A stretch of DNA of 64,000 nucleotides from an uncultured Bacteroides sp. (GCA_947074205.1 CAMTOQ010000015.1:1-64000); one strand, 5' to 3'. Shown: positions 11,937-21,627, counted from the first letter of the stretch. Notes: generated by a model not told the origin, from the letters alone. A program made the numbers and translations.

Positions 11937-12086
11937 ATGAAAGAGATAAAGATTAAATCGATCAGATTAGAATATGTACCTCCAAAAATAGAGGTAATAG
12001 AGATAGAGATAGAAGGAGCAATACTAAGCTTATCAAGTGGGAAATCAGATGGACCAAGTGGACCATCTATGTCGAGCAAGTGGTAG
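11937..12086 (+). CDS. Small peptide ORF (49 aa), below the ORF-track length cut-off
   Basis: ATG...TAG reads MKEIKIKSIRLEYVPPKIEVIEIEIEGAILSLSSGKSDGPSGPSMSSKW; starts 15 nt after the amylase stop. Confidence 0.65.
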   Translation: MKEIKIKSIRLEYVPPKIEVIEIEIEGAILSLSSGKSDGPSGPSMSSKW

Positions 12087-12164
12087 GTAGAGATATATAG
12101 ACTAAGTTAGGCATCTAATTTCCTCTCTCACATACAATAAACAAGTTATTAACTAGTTAATAAA

Positions 12165-12197
12165 AGAGCATATAGACCCTACTGTATGCTCTTTTTT
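12165..12197 (+). terminator. Intrinsic terminator/attenuator-like hairpin between small peptide ORF and porZ
   Basis: AGAGCATA...TATGCTCT + T6; T-run ends 16 nt before porZ ATG. Confidence 0.7.
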
Positions 12198-12213
12198 AAT
12201 TGTAATATTCGTT

Positions 12214-14526
12214 ATGAAGAGAATCCTTACCCTACTGTTTTTTTCCACTATTATAACTACTCTTGCTTTTGCTCAACAAGCTATTGGAAGTTGGCATAGC
12301 CTACTTTCTTACCACAACGTTTCTAAGGTAGAGCCTGCGGGTGAACTTATTTACACAATAGGCAATGGTGGCTTGTTTTCCTACGATAAGGAAGACGAGA
12401 GTGTATCTACCTATTGCAAAGAGAATCTGCTAAACGATACGAACATCAAGGATATAGCCTATAGTAAGCCCAATAAGACATTGGTAATTGTGTATAACAA
12501 TGGGAATATTGACTTATTGGTTAATGATAGTGAGGTGTACAACCTGCCCGATTATATGAACAAGAATATGACGCAGGATAAAACTATCAACTCCATATCG
12601 TTGGATGAGGATAATGCTTATCTATCTACTGCTTTCGGGATTGTGGTGATTAACCTTAAACGACAAGAGATTGCCAACTCTTACATTCTTAATGTAGGTG
12701 TAAACAGTTGCGCAATTAATGAGGGAAAAATATATGCGGCAAGCAACAATGGCTTGTACGTGGGGCATCTCGACGACAACCTTCTTGATTCGAAAAACTG
12801 GAAAAGAGAGGCTCTAACTGTATTTAGTAAGATTGTGGTGTATGATGAGAAGCTGATTGGTAATATATCGGGAACTGGCATTTTTAAAATAAATACGGAT
12901 AGTTATTTGTCAGAAAATATGATTTCTGGTCATTACACATATCTTGACAAATATGGAGATAAGATGATGGCCGGGAATGGAGATGTATTGGCTCTTTGGG
13001 ATAATCCAAATCAAATGTATTATATGGATATGCCCATAAATTTTTTTTCTTTGGCTTATGAGAACGGGATGTACTGGGCACCATGCAACTACGAAGGTCT
13101 TCGCGGAATGCGATTCAATAAAGACAATAGGGAGTTTGCAATCGAAGTATCTTCTATCACTCCCAATAGCCCGAAGCGTAACGACATCTACAATATGCGA
13201 CTTATAGGAGATAAGCTCTTCATCACTGGGGGTGGCGTCAGCTCGTATGCGGCTTTCGAACGTCAAGGGTTGGTGATGTCAATGGATAACCATACTTGGA
13301 ACCATTTTCAAGATGACGATATTTGGAAAACTACCGGACTAAACTATAAGGATATCATTGACATTGTAGAAGATCCTAATGACGAACGCCGCCACTATGT
13401 TTCATCGTTTGGACAGGGGTTATATGAGTTCTACGATGGTAAATATGCCAACCGATTTACTTATGATAATAGTACACTAGAAAGTGCCGTACCCGATGAC
13501 CCTGAAGCTAAACCGGCTTATGTGCGTATTGGTGGAATGAGTTGGGATAAGAGCAATAATCTTTGGATTGTAAACAGCAACGTGCAGAATGCAATTCAGG
13601 TGATGAAAGCCGACGGTACTTGGAAGGCTTTATCCTACTCTTCTCTAGATAACCCCACTTTCTTAAAGGAGTGTATGTTCGATCGTTATGGTAGGTTGTG
13701 GTCTATCTCTTCACTAGAGTTTGATTATGGGGTGTTTTGTTTGGACTACAATGGTACTATAGATAATACCACCGATGATAAACACAAGTTTGTGAGCAAC
13801 TTTATCAACCAGGATGGTACACAGCTTTCGCACAAAGGGATGAATTGTATAGTGGAAGATCTGAATGGGGTCATTTGGATTGGTACTGCTCAAGGGCCCA
13901 TCGTTCTAAACAATACATCTCGCTTCTTTGAGTCGAGCTATAGATGTACACAAGTAAAGGTGCCACGCAACGATGGAACCAATCTTGCCGATTTTCTTCT
14001 AGCCAATGATAACATTACTTCTATTGCTGTTGATGGTGGCAACCGTAAATGGTTGGGTACAGCCGGAAATGGGGTCTACCTTGTAAGTGAAGATGGATTG
14101 GAGACAATTGAACACTTCACGAAAGAGAATAGTCCGTTGCCCGATAATACCATTACGTCGTTGTTAGTGCATCCCACTTCCGGATTGGTTTATATCGGTA
14201 CCGATAAAGGCTTGGTGACTTACCAAGGTGATGCCACTGAAGGTGCTGATAGCTATGAGGCTTCGGAGGTGTATGCTTATCCTAACCCAGTACAGTCGGG
14301 CTATACAGGTGTAATCACGGTAACGGGGTTAATGCGCGATAGCGATGTGAAGATTGTTAATGTGGCCGGCGAATTGGTATTCGAAGGAACTTCTGTGGGT
14401 GGACAATTTACTTGGAATGGTTGCAATCGTTCGGGTAAGCGTGTGCCATCGGGCGTCTACTTTGTATTGGCTTCGGACCAAAATGCTAAGGAGGGAGTAG
14501 TCACCAAAATAGTAATGATTAGATAA
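12214..14526 (+). CDS. porZ: PorZ-like T9SS beta-propeller protein with type A sorting domain
   Basis: 770 aa; signal peptide, IGSWHSLLSYHNVSKVEPAGELIYTIGNGGLFSYDKED start, propeller repeats, CTD VYAYPNPVQSGYTGVITVTGL...GVYFVLASDQ...KIVMIR. Confidence 0.82.
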   Translation: MKRILTLLFFSTIITTLAFAQQAIGSWHSLLSYHNVSKVEPAGELIYTIGNGGLFSYDKEDESVSTYCKENLLNDTNIKDIAYSKPNKTLVIVYNNGNIDLLVNDSEVYNLPDYMNKNMTQDKTINSISLDEDNAYLSTAFGIVVINLKRQEIANSYILNVGVNSCAINEGKIYAASNNGLYVGHLDDNLLDSKNWKREALTVFSKIVVYDEKLIGNISGTGIFKINTDSYLSENMISGHYTYLDKYGDKMMAGNGDVLALWDNPNQMYYMDMPINFFSLAYENGMYWAPCNYEGLRGMRFNKDNREFAIEVSSITPNSPKRNDIYNMRLIGDKLFITGGGVSSYAAFERQGLVMSMDNHTWNHFQDDDIWKTTGLNYKDIIDIVEDPNDERRHYVSSFGQGLYEFYDGKYANRFTYDNSTLESAVPDDPEAKPAYVRIGGMSWDKSNNLWIVNSNVQNAIQVMKADGTWKALSYSSLDNPTFLKECMFDRYGRLWSISSLEFDYGVFCLDYNGTIDNTTDDKHKFVSNFINQDGTQLSHKGMNCIVEDLNGVIWIGTAQGPIVLNNTSRFFESSYRCTQVKVPRNDGTNLADFLLANDNITSIAVDGGNRKWLGTAGNGVYLVSEDGLETIEHFTKENSPLPDNTITSLLVHPTSGLVYIGTDKGLVTYQGDATEGADSYEASEVYAYPNPVQSGYTGVITVTGLMRDSDVKIVNVAGELVFEGTSVGGQFTWNGCNRSGKRVPSGVYFVLASDQNAKEGVVTKIVMIR

Positions 14527-14600
14527 CAACTATAAAATGCTGATAGCAAGCTTTATACTTGCTATCAACATGAGTTATAAACAGGTTATCAACATACCTA

Positions 14601-15374
14601 TTAATAGGATGCAGATGCCTTTAATCCCTCTTTTTCTAACAGCTCAACTATGCGATCTAACTCCTCGGGGGTAGCTTTTTTCAAACCTTCGGCCGGTGTC
14701 TCTCTATCGATGGTATAGATCATCACTTGGCTAGGCGCAATCTCCTTGACAGTTTGTAGCCAAGGCAGTAGATAGTGATCGGACAGATTGCTTACATCCT
14801 TTCCTTCGTACTGGCCATGCATAAACATTGTCTGAATGATGCAGTGGCCACCAAACTCTTTCATCTTCTGAATTATAGCTGGTAGGTCGTACTTCCCGGT
14901 TGGACGGTCTATCAACTCAATATAATCGGCATCTACGGTGTCGAGCTTCACTATATTATTGTCTACCTTCATCAGGGCATCAAACACCGGTTGACGGGTG
15001 ATGAGTGTACCGTTAGTCAACACACTTACTTTGGCATTGGGAAAGTATTCGTTGCGCAGGGCTATAGTATCATCTATGATTCCTGCAAAATCGGGATGCG
15101 AAGTAGGTTCTCCATTGCCGGCAAATGTAAATACATCGGGAGCCGGACCATTGACTTTCATATCTTCTAAACGAGACTTCAGAGCATCGTATACTTCTTT
15201 ACGGGTAGGCAACTTCTGTTTGGGGCGACGATCTTTATTAAATCCGCATTCACAATAGATACAGTCGAATGAGCAGAATTTGCCATCGGCAGGTAGTAGA
15301 TTGATACCAAGAGATACGCCCAATCGGCGTGAATGTATCGGCCCGAATATGGGCGAAGGATAGATGACGGTCAT
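14601..15374 (-). CDS. Radical SAM protein
   Basis: CSFDCIYCECG (CxxxCxxC), GNGEPTSHP. Confidence 0.88.
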   Translation of the reverse strand: MTVIYPSPIFGPIHSRRLGVSLGINLLPADGKFCSFDCIYCECGFNKDRRPKQKLPTRKEVYDALKSRLEDMKVNGPAPDVFTFAGNGEPTSHPDFAGIIDDTIALRNEYFPNAKVSVLTNGTLITRQPVFDALMKVDNNIVKLDTVDADYIELIDRPTGKYDLPAIIQKMKEFGGHCIIQTMFMHGQYEGKDVSNLSDHYLLPWLQTVKEIAPSQVMIYTIDRETPAEGLKKATPEELDRIVELLEKEGLKASASY

Positions 15375-15565
15375 AGTTCTTTTCTTAGTTTAAACAACGA
15401 TATACACAGTGTTATCAACAGACAAAGATAGCTGAAATAATAGAAACAGCTGTGGTAGGGAATGGTTCGTGAAGTGGAAATGATAATTATTCTTATAGAT
15501 AGAGGGGGTAGAAGAGAGTGTATATACATATATTTTACCTATTAATAGAAGGGTGTCTTATATGG

Positions 15566-15574
15566 TTATCCACA
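15566..15574 (+). promoter_or_regulatory. Perfect DnaA-box consensus TTATCCACA
   Basis: Exact 9-mer in AT-rich intergenic region, with TTATCAACA variants at 15412-15420, 15628-15636 and 15651-15659 (reverse). Confidence 0.4.
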
Positions 15575-15794
15575 ATTAGAAGATAGTTATTCAATTATTA
15601 ACCGCTGTTTATTAGCGAATTAACCAGTTATCAACATATACTATTAACAATGTTGATAACTATAAACTGATATAAACAGTAAATATTTAGCGAAATAATA
15701 AGACTAGTTATCGGCAAACTATAAACTCTTCTAAATGTTCTGTATTAGGAAGCAATCGAGCAGATTATCCGAAATATAATAGTATTTTTGCGAC

Positions 15795-16403
15795 ATGCTG
15801 AAAGCTAAATACATAGGGTGGATATCAACAGTTATACTGCTGTTCTCAACAACGGTGGTTTCGGCACAAAATGAGCCTCCGCAAACCACACGCTATCTGG
15901 TACCCGTCACTATTCACAATGGTGACACTATACCTTATGTGCAGCTACCTACCGTATATGTGTTCAAGCCATTGAATTTTAAGAACGACAAAGAGCGCCA
16001 GGCTTACTACCGTTTGGTGCGCAACGTAAAGAAGGTCTACCCCATTTCATTAGAGATAAACAAAGCTATACTAGAGACTTACGAATATCTGCAAACTCTT
16101 CCTAACGAGAAGGCTCGCCAGCGACATATTAAAGCGGTAGAGAAAGGATTGAAGGAGCAATACACCCCACGAATGAAGCAGCTGACCTTTGCACAAGGCA
16201 AGCTACTTATTAAATTGGTGGACAGACAGTGCAACCAGAGTTCGTACGAATTGGTTAGAGCTTTTATGGGTCCTTTCAAGGCCGGTTTTTATCAGACCTT
16301 TGCAGCGGTGTTTGGTGCTAGCCTTAAAAAAGAGTACGACCCACAAGGTGAGGATAAACTGACTGAAAGAGTAGTGTTATTAGTAGCCAACGGACTTATA
16401 TAA
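15795..16403 (+). CDS. DUF4294-type secreted protein
   Basis: Signal peptide; HNGDTIPYVQLPTVYVF and conserved KVYP segment. Confidence 0.75.
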   Translation: MLKAKYIGWISTVILLFSTTVVSAQNEPPQTTRYLVPVTIHNGDTIPYVQLPTVYVFKPLNFKNDKERQAYYRLVRNVKKVYPISLEINKAILETYEYLQTLPNEKARQRHIKAVEKGLKEQYTPRMKQLTFAQGKLLIKLVDRQCNQSSYELVRAFMGPFKAGFYQTFAAVFGASLKKEYDPQGEDKLTERVVLLVANGLI

Positions 16404-16443
16404 CACTACTAATCAATCTATTGCATAGTTATCAACAACGTTG

Positions 16444-16992
16444 TTAAAAACCTGTGCTTAGTTTGTTGAATAAGTCCCAAATCACAATTCCTGCCGTTAC
16501 CGATACGTTGAGCGAATGCTTTGTACCGTATTGTGGTATCTCTATACAGCCATCAGAGTTATTAATAACCTCTTGCTGAACACCTTTAACTTCGTTTCCA
16601 AGTACCACAGCATATTTCTTAGTAGTATCTAATTGCAAGTCGTTCAGCATGATACTTCCTTCGGCCTGCTCTATACTATATACTGTATAGCCTTCCGATT
16701 TCAACTTATCAACAGCCTTAATGGTATCTTGTTCGTACACCCAGTCTACAGTGTTTTCGGCGCCTAGAGCCGTCTTATGTATCTCAGGCTGAGGAGGTAT
16801 AGCAGTGATACCACATAGATAGATGCACTCCACACGGAAAGCATCTGAGGTGCGAAACACCGAACCAATGTTGTGCAAACTACGCACATTATCCAATACC
16901 ACCACAAGGGGTAGTTTATCAGAAGCTTTAAAATCATTGGCATCCATACGGTTCAATTCCGTAATCTTTAGTTTACGCATCTCTTTCATCAC
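16444..16992 (-). CDS. TrmH/SpoU-family RNA 2'-O-methyltransferase
   Basis: DNVRSLHNIGSVFRTSDAF, VLGNEVKGV, SLNVSVTAGIVIWD. Confidence 0.92.
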   Translation of the reverse strand: MMKEMRKLKITELNRMDANDFKASDKLPLVVVLDNVRSLHNIGSVFRTSDAFRVECIYLCGITAIPPQPEIHKTALGAENTVDWVYEQDTIKAVDKLKSEGYTVYSIEQAEGSIMLNDLQLDTTKKYAVVLGNEVKGVQQEVINNSDGCIEIPQYGTKHSLNVSVTAGIVIWDLFNKLSTGF

Positions 16993-17514
16993 AAATAATC
17001 TATCGTTTAAACATTGAAAACAAGCTGTTTATGGGGTTTTCGGCATAGACCGGAAATATATGCTCATTTTCTTACTACAAAAGTAAACCTTTCTGTTTAT
17101 TTCGTTGTTAATAGTAGGGGAAAACTTGTCAATAACACGCTAAAAGGTTTTTATAAATAATCCTTGCATTATTCAGAAATCCATCTAAGCAGGTGGACCA
17201 TTTAACAATGCAAAAAAGTTAGCATAAAGTTTCGCCCTACTTCTTAGCCACTTTTTCAGCAGTTTTATAACCGTTGATAAGCATAAAGTTTTTAACTTTG
17301 CCGCTTATGAACAGGTTACTAATAACTACCAATAAGCTACTTATTTTCAGCCTATAATGCCATTTACAGCTAGTTTATAACCTACTCACAACTATAATCG
17401 GCCTACTAATAAGTTAAAATGCAAACATTACGCAGTTTTTTTACTAACACTATTAACCGCCTATTATAATCATCATAGATTTTTTTAAATTAGAAGAAAG
17501 AAAATATATTTATT

Positions 17515-18453
17515 ATGAATGATCTTATAACTGCTATTGAAAAGCTGAAGAAAGAGAAGAACGCTGTGGTGTTGGCTCACTACTACCAGTCGGGCGACAT
17601 TCAGGATATTGCCGACTTTGTGGGCGACAGTTTGGCTTTGGCACAATGGGCAGCCAAGACAGATGCCGACATCATTGTGATGTGTGGCGTTCACTTCATG
17701 GGCGAAACAGCCAAAATTCTTTGTCCGAACAAAAAAGTACTGGTACCCGACTTGGAAGCTGGCTGTTCTTTGGCCGATAGCTGTCCTGCCGATCAGTTTG
17801 CTGCGTTTGTTTCGGCTCACCCCGATCATACGGTTATCTCTTACGTCAACACATCCGCAGCAGTCAAAGCTGTGACCGATGTGGTGGTGACCTCGACCAA
17901 TGCCCGTCAAATTGTGGAGAGTTTTCCCGCTGACGAGAAAATTATCTTCGGACCGGACCGTAACCTAGGAAATTATATAAACTCGATTACAGGGCGCGAA
18001 ATGAAGCTTTGGGATGGTGCCTGTCATGTGCACGAACAATTCTCGGTAGAGAAGATCGTAGAACTGAAAAAAGAACACCCATCGGCCGAAGTGTTGGCTC
18101 ACCCTGAATGCAAAAGTACCATCTTGGCTTTGGCCGACAAAATTGGTTCGACTGCTGCCTTGTTGAAACACGCTGTTAACAGCGACAAAACAGAGTTCAT
18201 TGTGGCAACCGAATCGGGTATCTTGCACGAGATGCAGAAACAGTGTCCTGAGAAGACCTTTATTCCTGCGCCTCCAAACGATAGCACTTGTGCTTGCAAC
18301 GAGTGTAGCTTCATGAGACTCAACACGATGGAGAAGCTTTTCAACTGCTTGAATGATGAAACTCCAGAGATCGTTGTGGACGAAGCAGTGGCTGCAAAAG
18401 CAATACGTCCTATCCAAAGAATGCTCGACATTTCGGAAACATTGGGTTTGTAA
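17515..18453 (+). CDS. nadA: Quinolinate synthase A
   Basis: VVLAHYYQSGDIQDIADFVGDSL, CGVHFMGETAK, CACNECSFM. Confidence 0.96.
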   Translation: MNDLITAIEKLKKEKNAVVLAHYYQSGDIQDIADFVGDSLALAQWAAKTDADIIVMCGVHFMGETAKILCPNKKVLVPDLEAGCSLADSCPADQFAAFVSAHPDHTVISYVNTSAAVKAVTDVVVTSTNARQIVESFPADEKIIFGPDRNLGNYINSITGREMKLWDGACHVHEQFSVEKIVELKKEHPSAEVLAHPECKSTILALADKIGSTAALLKHAVNSDKTEFIVATESGILHEMQKQCPEKTFIPAPPNDSTCACNECSFMRLNTMEKLFNCLNDETPEIVVDEAVAAKAIRPIQRMLDISETLGL

Positions 18454-18476
18454 ACAACCCTGTTGATAAGATATTG

Positions 18477-18522
18477 AAAACGGATTTATAGCGGTGTGAT
18501 AACTGCTGTAAATCCGTTTTTT
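18477..18522 (+). terminator. Intrinsic terminator after nadA
   Basis: AAAACGGATTTATAGC...GCTGTAAATCCGTTTTTT. Confidence 0.75.
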
Positions 18523-18621
18523 CATTGGTGTTATTGCATAGTCTGGCAGAATGAAAGGTATAGAAATAAAAGGCGAAAAATCGAATCAGTAACATACTGA
18601 TTATTAGTTATCTATATACAA

Positions 18622-18716
18622 GTTGGTGGATAGCTGTACTCACCGCGCTGACCACGCCTACTCAGCACGGTGAGTACAGCTATCCACCGTGCTGAGTAGG
18701 CGTGGTCACCAAACGG
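18622..18716. repeat. Mosaic palindromic intergenic element, copy R1 (A-B-A'-B' layout)
   Basis: GGTGGATAGCTGTACTCACC (18625-18644) is the exact reverse complement of 18669-18688; GACCACGCCTACTCAGCAC (18650-18668) is the exact reverse complement of 18689-18707; 3' end CACCAAACGG. Confidence 0.85.
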
Positions 18717-18833
18717 TTGATGAGGTGCTATGTTTTAGAAGTAGAATAACATGCATCAATACAAAAAAAGCAGGCAACCGTATATTCAACATACAGCTGT
18801 CTGCTTTTAGTTTATTGATAAGGTAAAGTAAAA

Positions 18834-20522
18834 TTACTCCTTAACTAACATATTTGCACGATCAAGTGCTTCATTGATATTAGAACAGATGTTATCTTTA
18901 CCAAGTAGTTCGTAGAAACCAGCTCCTTCCAAAGCTTGATGAACATGTTCGTTCACACCGGAAAGGATGATAGTGATACCTTCTCGTTTGGAAAGTTTAC
19001 ACATATTGGTCAAGTTGTGAATACCGGTAGAATCTACAAATGGTACTTTACGCATACGTACGATACGTACTTTAGGTCGAATACCAAGATCGGACATAAC
19101 CTCTTCGAACTGAGTAGCAATACCAAAGAAGTAAGGACCGTTGATCTCGTAAACTTCTACACCTGTTGGTATAATAAGGTTCTCTTCGTGAAGAGCGATA
19201 TCCGACTCTTTGTTAGGGTCGATTTGATCAGTAATAACAGAGATTTTAGTAGTCTCCATCACACGTTTGATAAACAAGATACAAGCCAATACAAGACCCA
19301 CTTCGATAGCGATAGTCAAATCGAAAATCACAGTCAAGAAGAAAGTTATCAACAATACAGCAACGTCTGATTTTGGGTTTTTCAACAACGCTTTGAACGT
19401 GCGCCATTCACTCATATTGTAAGAAACAATAACCAATACACCGGCCAAGCAAGCCATAGGAATATATTGTGCAAGAGGCATCAAGAAAAGTAAGATCAAC
19501 AACAACACCGCTGCATGTATGATACCTGCTATTGGAGTTTTACCACCATTGTTGATATTGGTCATGGTACGAGCAATAGCGCCTGTTGCAGGTATACCAC
19601 CAAATAGTGGAGTCACCACATTGGCTACACCTTGAGCTATCAACTCTGTATTAGAGTCGTGATGATCGCCTGTTACCCCATCGGCCACAGCAGCCGAGAG
19701 CAACGATTCGATAGCACCTAGCATGGCAATAGTGATAGCTACAGGGAACAGTGCCTGAATAGCTTCCCAATTGAGAGTAGGCATAGCCGCCTCTGGCAAC
19801 TCAGCTTTTATAGTAAATCGGTCGCCAATAGTATCGATACAGTCAATGCCCGCATAAGTTTTCAACAAGTAAACACCTAGTGTTACAACTATAATAGCAA
19901 TCAATGATCCGGGTATCTTTTTAGAGAAACGAGGAGTTACCGCAATAATGATGATACTGATAATACTCACCACCGTGTTCCACCAATTGATAGTATCGAA
20001 ATGTTGGAAGTATAGCATCCATTTGCCTACAAAGTCGCCGGGAACCTTAGCATCGCCAAATGTAAGGCCAAAGATATCGGCTATCTGAGTAGTGAAGATA
20101 GTCAAGGCGATACCACTGGTGAACCCTACAATGATAGGATAGGGCATAAACTTGATAATAGCACCTAGTTTGAATACGCCTAACAATATCAATATGATAC
20201 CTGCCATGAGGGTGGCAACAATGAGCCCGGCTTCGCCATATTGCTGAACGATGCCATAGATGATAACGATAAAGGCACCCGTTGGGCCACCAATCTGTAC
20301 TTTACTACCACCAAGGGCAGAGATGATAAAACCGGCAATAATTGCGGTGATAATACCCTTTTCGGGCGATACTCCGGATGCAATACCGAAGGCAATGGCC
20401 AAAGGGAGTGCAACAATACCTACGATGATGCCGGCCATGAGGTCAGAAAGGAAAGTAGTTTTGTTGTAGTGCTTCAGCGTTGAGAAAAGCTGAGGGTTAA
20501 AGTTGAGTAGTTTCATAAACAA
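18834..20522 (-). CDS. SulP-family inorganic anion transporter with STAS domain
   Basis: Multi-TM SulP core plus C-terminal STAS (VPFVDSTGIHNL). Confidence 0.93.
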   Translation of the reverse strand: MFMKLLNFNPQLFSTLKHYNKTTFLSDLMAGIIVGIVALPLAIAFGIASGVSPEKGIITAIIAGFIISALGGSKVQIGGPTGAFIVIIYGIVQQYGEAGLIVATLMAGIILILLGVFKLGAIIKFMPYPIIVGFTSGIALTIFTTQIADIFGLTFGDAKVPGDFVGKWMLYFQHFDTINWWNTVVSIISIIIIAVTPRFSKKIPGSLIAIIVVTLGVYLLKTYAGIDCIDTIGDRFTIKAELPEAAMPTLNWEAIQALFPVAITIAMLGAIESLLSAAVADGVTGDHHDSNTELIAQGVANVVTPLFGGIPATGAIARTMTNINNGGKTPIAGIIHAAVLLLILLFLMPLAQYIPMACLAGVLVIVSYNMSEWRTFKALLKNPKSDVAVLLITFFLTVIFDLTIAIEVGLVLACILFIKRVMETTKISVITDQIDPNKESDIALHEENLIIPTGVEVYEINGPYFFGIATQFEEVMSDLGIRPKVRIVRMRKVPFVDSTGIHNLTNMCKLSKREGITIILSGVNEHVHQALEGAGFYELLGKDNICSNINEALDRANMLVKE

Positions 20523-20781
20523 TGCACTAATACTTTGAAAACTAATGTTAAATAAATATGTGAATAACTGTTGTACAACAGTTATAGATAAATCGGCTGC
20601 AAAATTACATAAAACCTCTTTAATAAATCTGATATATTTCTTATTTTTAGAGGAGTAAACTTATCTAAACCTTCAAAGATTCTTTTTTGTAGAATTAATG
20701 AATTTCAAAAGAACAATATGTTTGCGAATTTCGTTAATCAGAATAAATGTGAATACAACCAATTTTTAAATAAAAGGAACT

Positions 20782-21360
20782 ATGGGTAAAAGTGTAAAAG
20801 GTACGCAGACCGAACAAAATCTGCTTAAATCATTTGCCGGTGAATCACAGGCAAGAATGCGTTATACTTACTATGCTAGTCAGGCTAAGAAGGAAGGTTT
20901 CGAACAGATATCAGCTATCTTCGAAGAGACTGCCAATCAAGAAAAAGAACACGCTAAGCGTATGTTTAAATTCTTAGAAGGTGGCGAAATTCAGATTACT
21001 GCAAGTTATCCTGCTGGCGTTATTAGCTGCACATTAGATAATCTTCGTGAAGCTGCTGGTGGTGAATACGAAGAGTGGCACGATCTCTATCCTCACTTTG
21101 CAGATGTGGCCGAACAAGAAGGTTTCCCCGAAGTAGCTGCCATGTATCGTCATATCATCGTTGCCGAACGTGGACACGAAGATCGTTACCGCCGATTTAT
21201 TAAAAACATTGAGACTGCCTCTGTTTTTGCAAAAGAGGGAGAAGTAATATGGCAATGCCGCAACTGTGGTTATATCAGTACAGGTTTAGAGGCTCCTAAG
21301 GTTTGCCCTGCTTGCTTACACCCGCAAGCTTTCTTCGAACAAATGAAGGAGAATTTCTAG
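20782..21360 (+). CDS. Rubrerythrin
   Basis: Ferritin-like diiron ExxH motifs and C-terminal rubredoxin CRNCGYISTG...CPACLHP. Confidence 0.95.
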   Translation: MGKSVKGTQTEQNLLKSFAGESQARMRYTYYASQAKKEGFEQISAIFEETANQEKEHAKRMFKFLEGGEIQITASYPAGVISCTLDNLREAAGGEYEEWHDLYPHFADVAEQEGFPEVAAMYRHIIVAERGHEDRYRRFIKNIETASVFAKEGEVIWQCRNCGYISTGLEAPKVCPACLHPQAFFEQMKENF

Positions 21361-21387
21361 TAACCTCTATTTATTAAAAATATAGTA

Positions 21388-21434
21388 GACGATTCGAAAG
21401 CCAATTAACATTAACTTTCGGGTCGTCTCTTTTT
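21388..21434 (+). terminator. Intrinsic terminator after rubrerythrin
   Basis: GACGATTCGAAAG...CTTTCGGGTCGTC then TCTTTTT. Confidence 0.7.
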
Positions 21435-21627
21435 GTATTATATCCTGCTACAAAGGCTCAAAAAGAGTGTAAATTACATTTGATATACCTATATGTAACA
21501 AATGGTTACTCTCGCTTAACTACTTTATCTATTATAATTATCAATGTACCACTACTTTTCATTTCTAGTAATGTAATTTTGTACTATTGTTAATCCTTAT
21601 TTCTCTTCACTATAAAAATATGACGAT

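Noticed and set aside
17965-18525. 186-aa minus-strand ORF over nadA
   Set aside because: Antisense to nadA and runs through its terminator; no domain signal.
18622-18716. CRISPR or transposon terminal inverted repeats
   Set aside because: No regularly spaced repeats, spacers, cas genes or transposase; the symmetry is internal to a 95-bp element.
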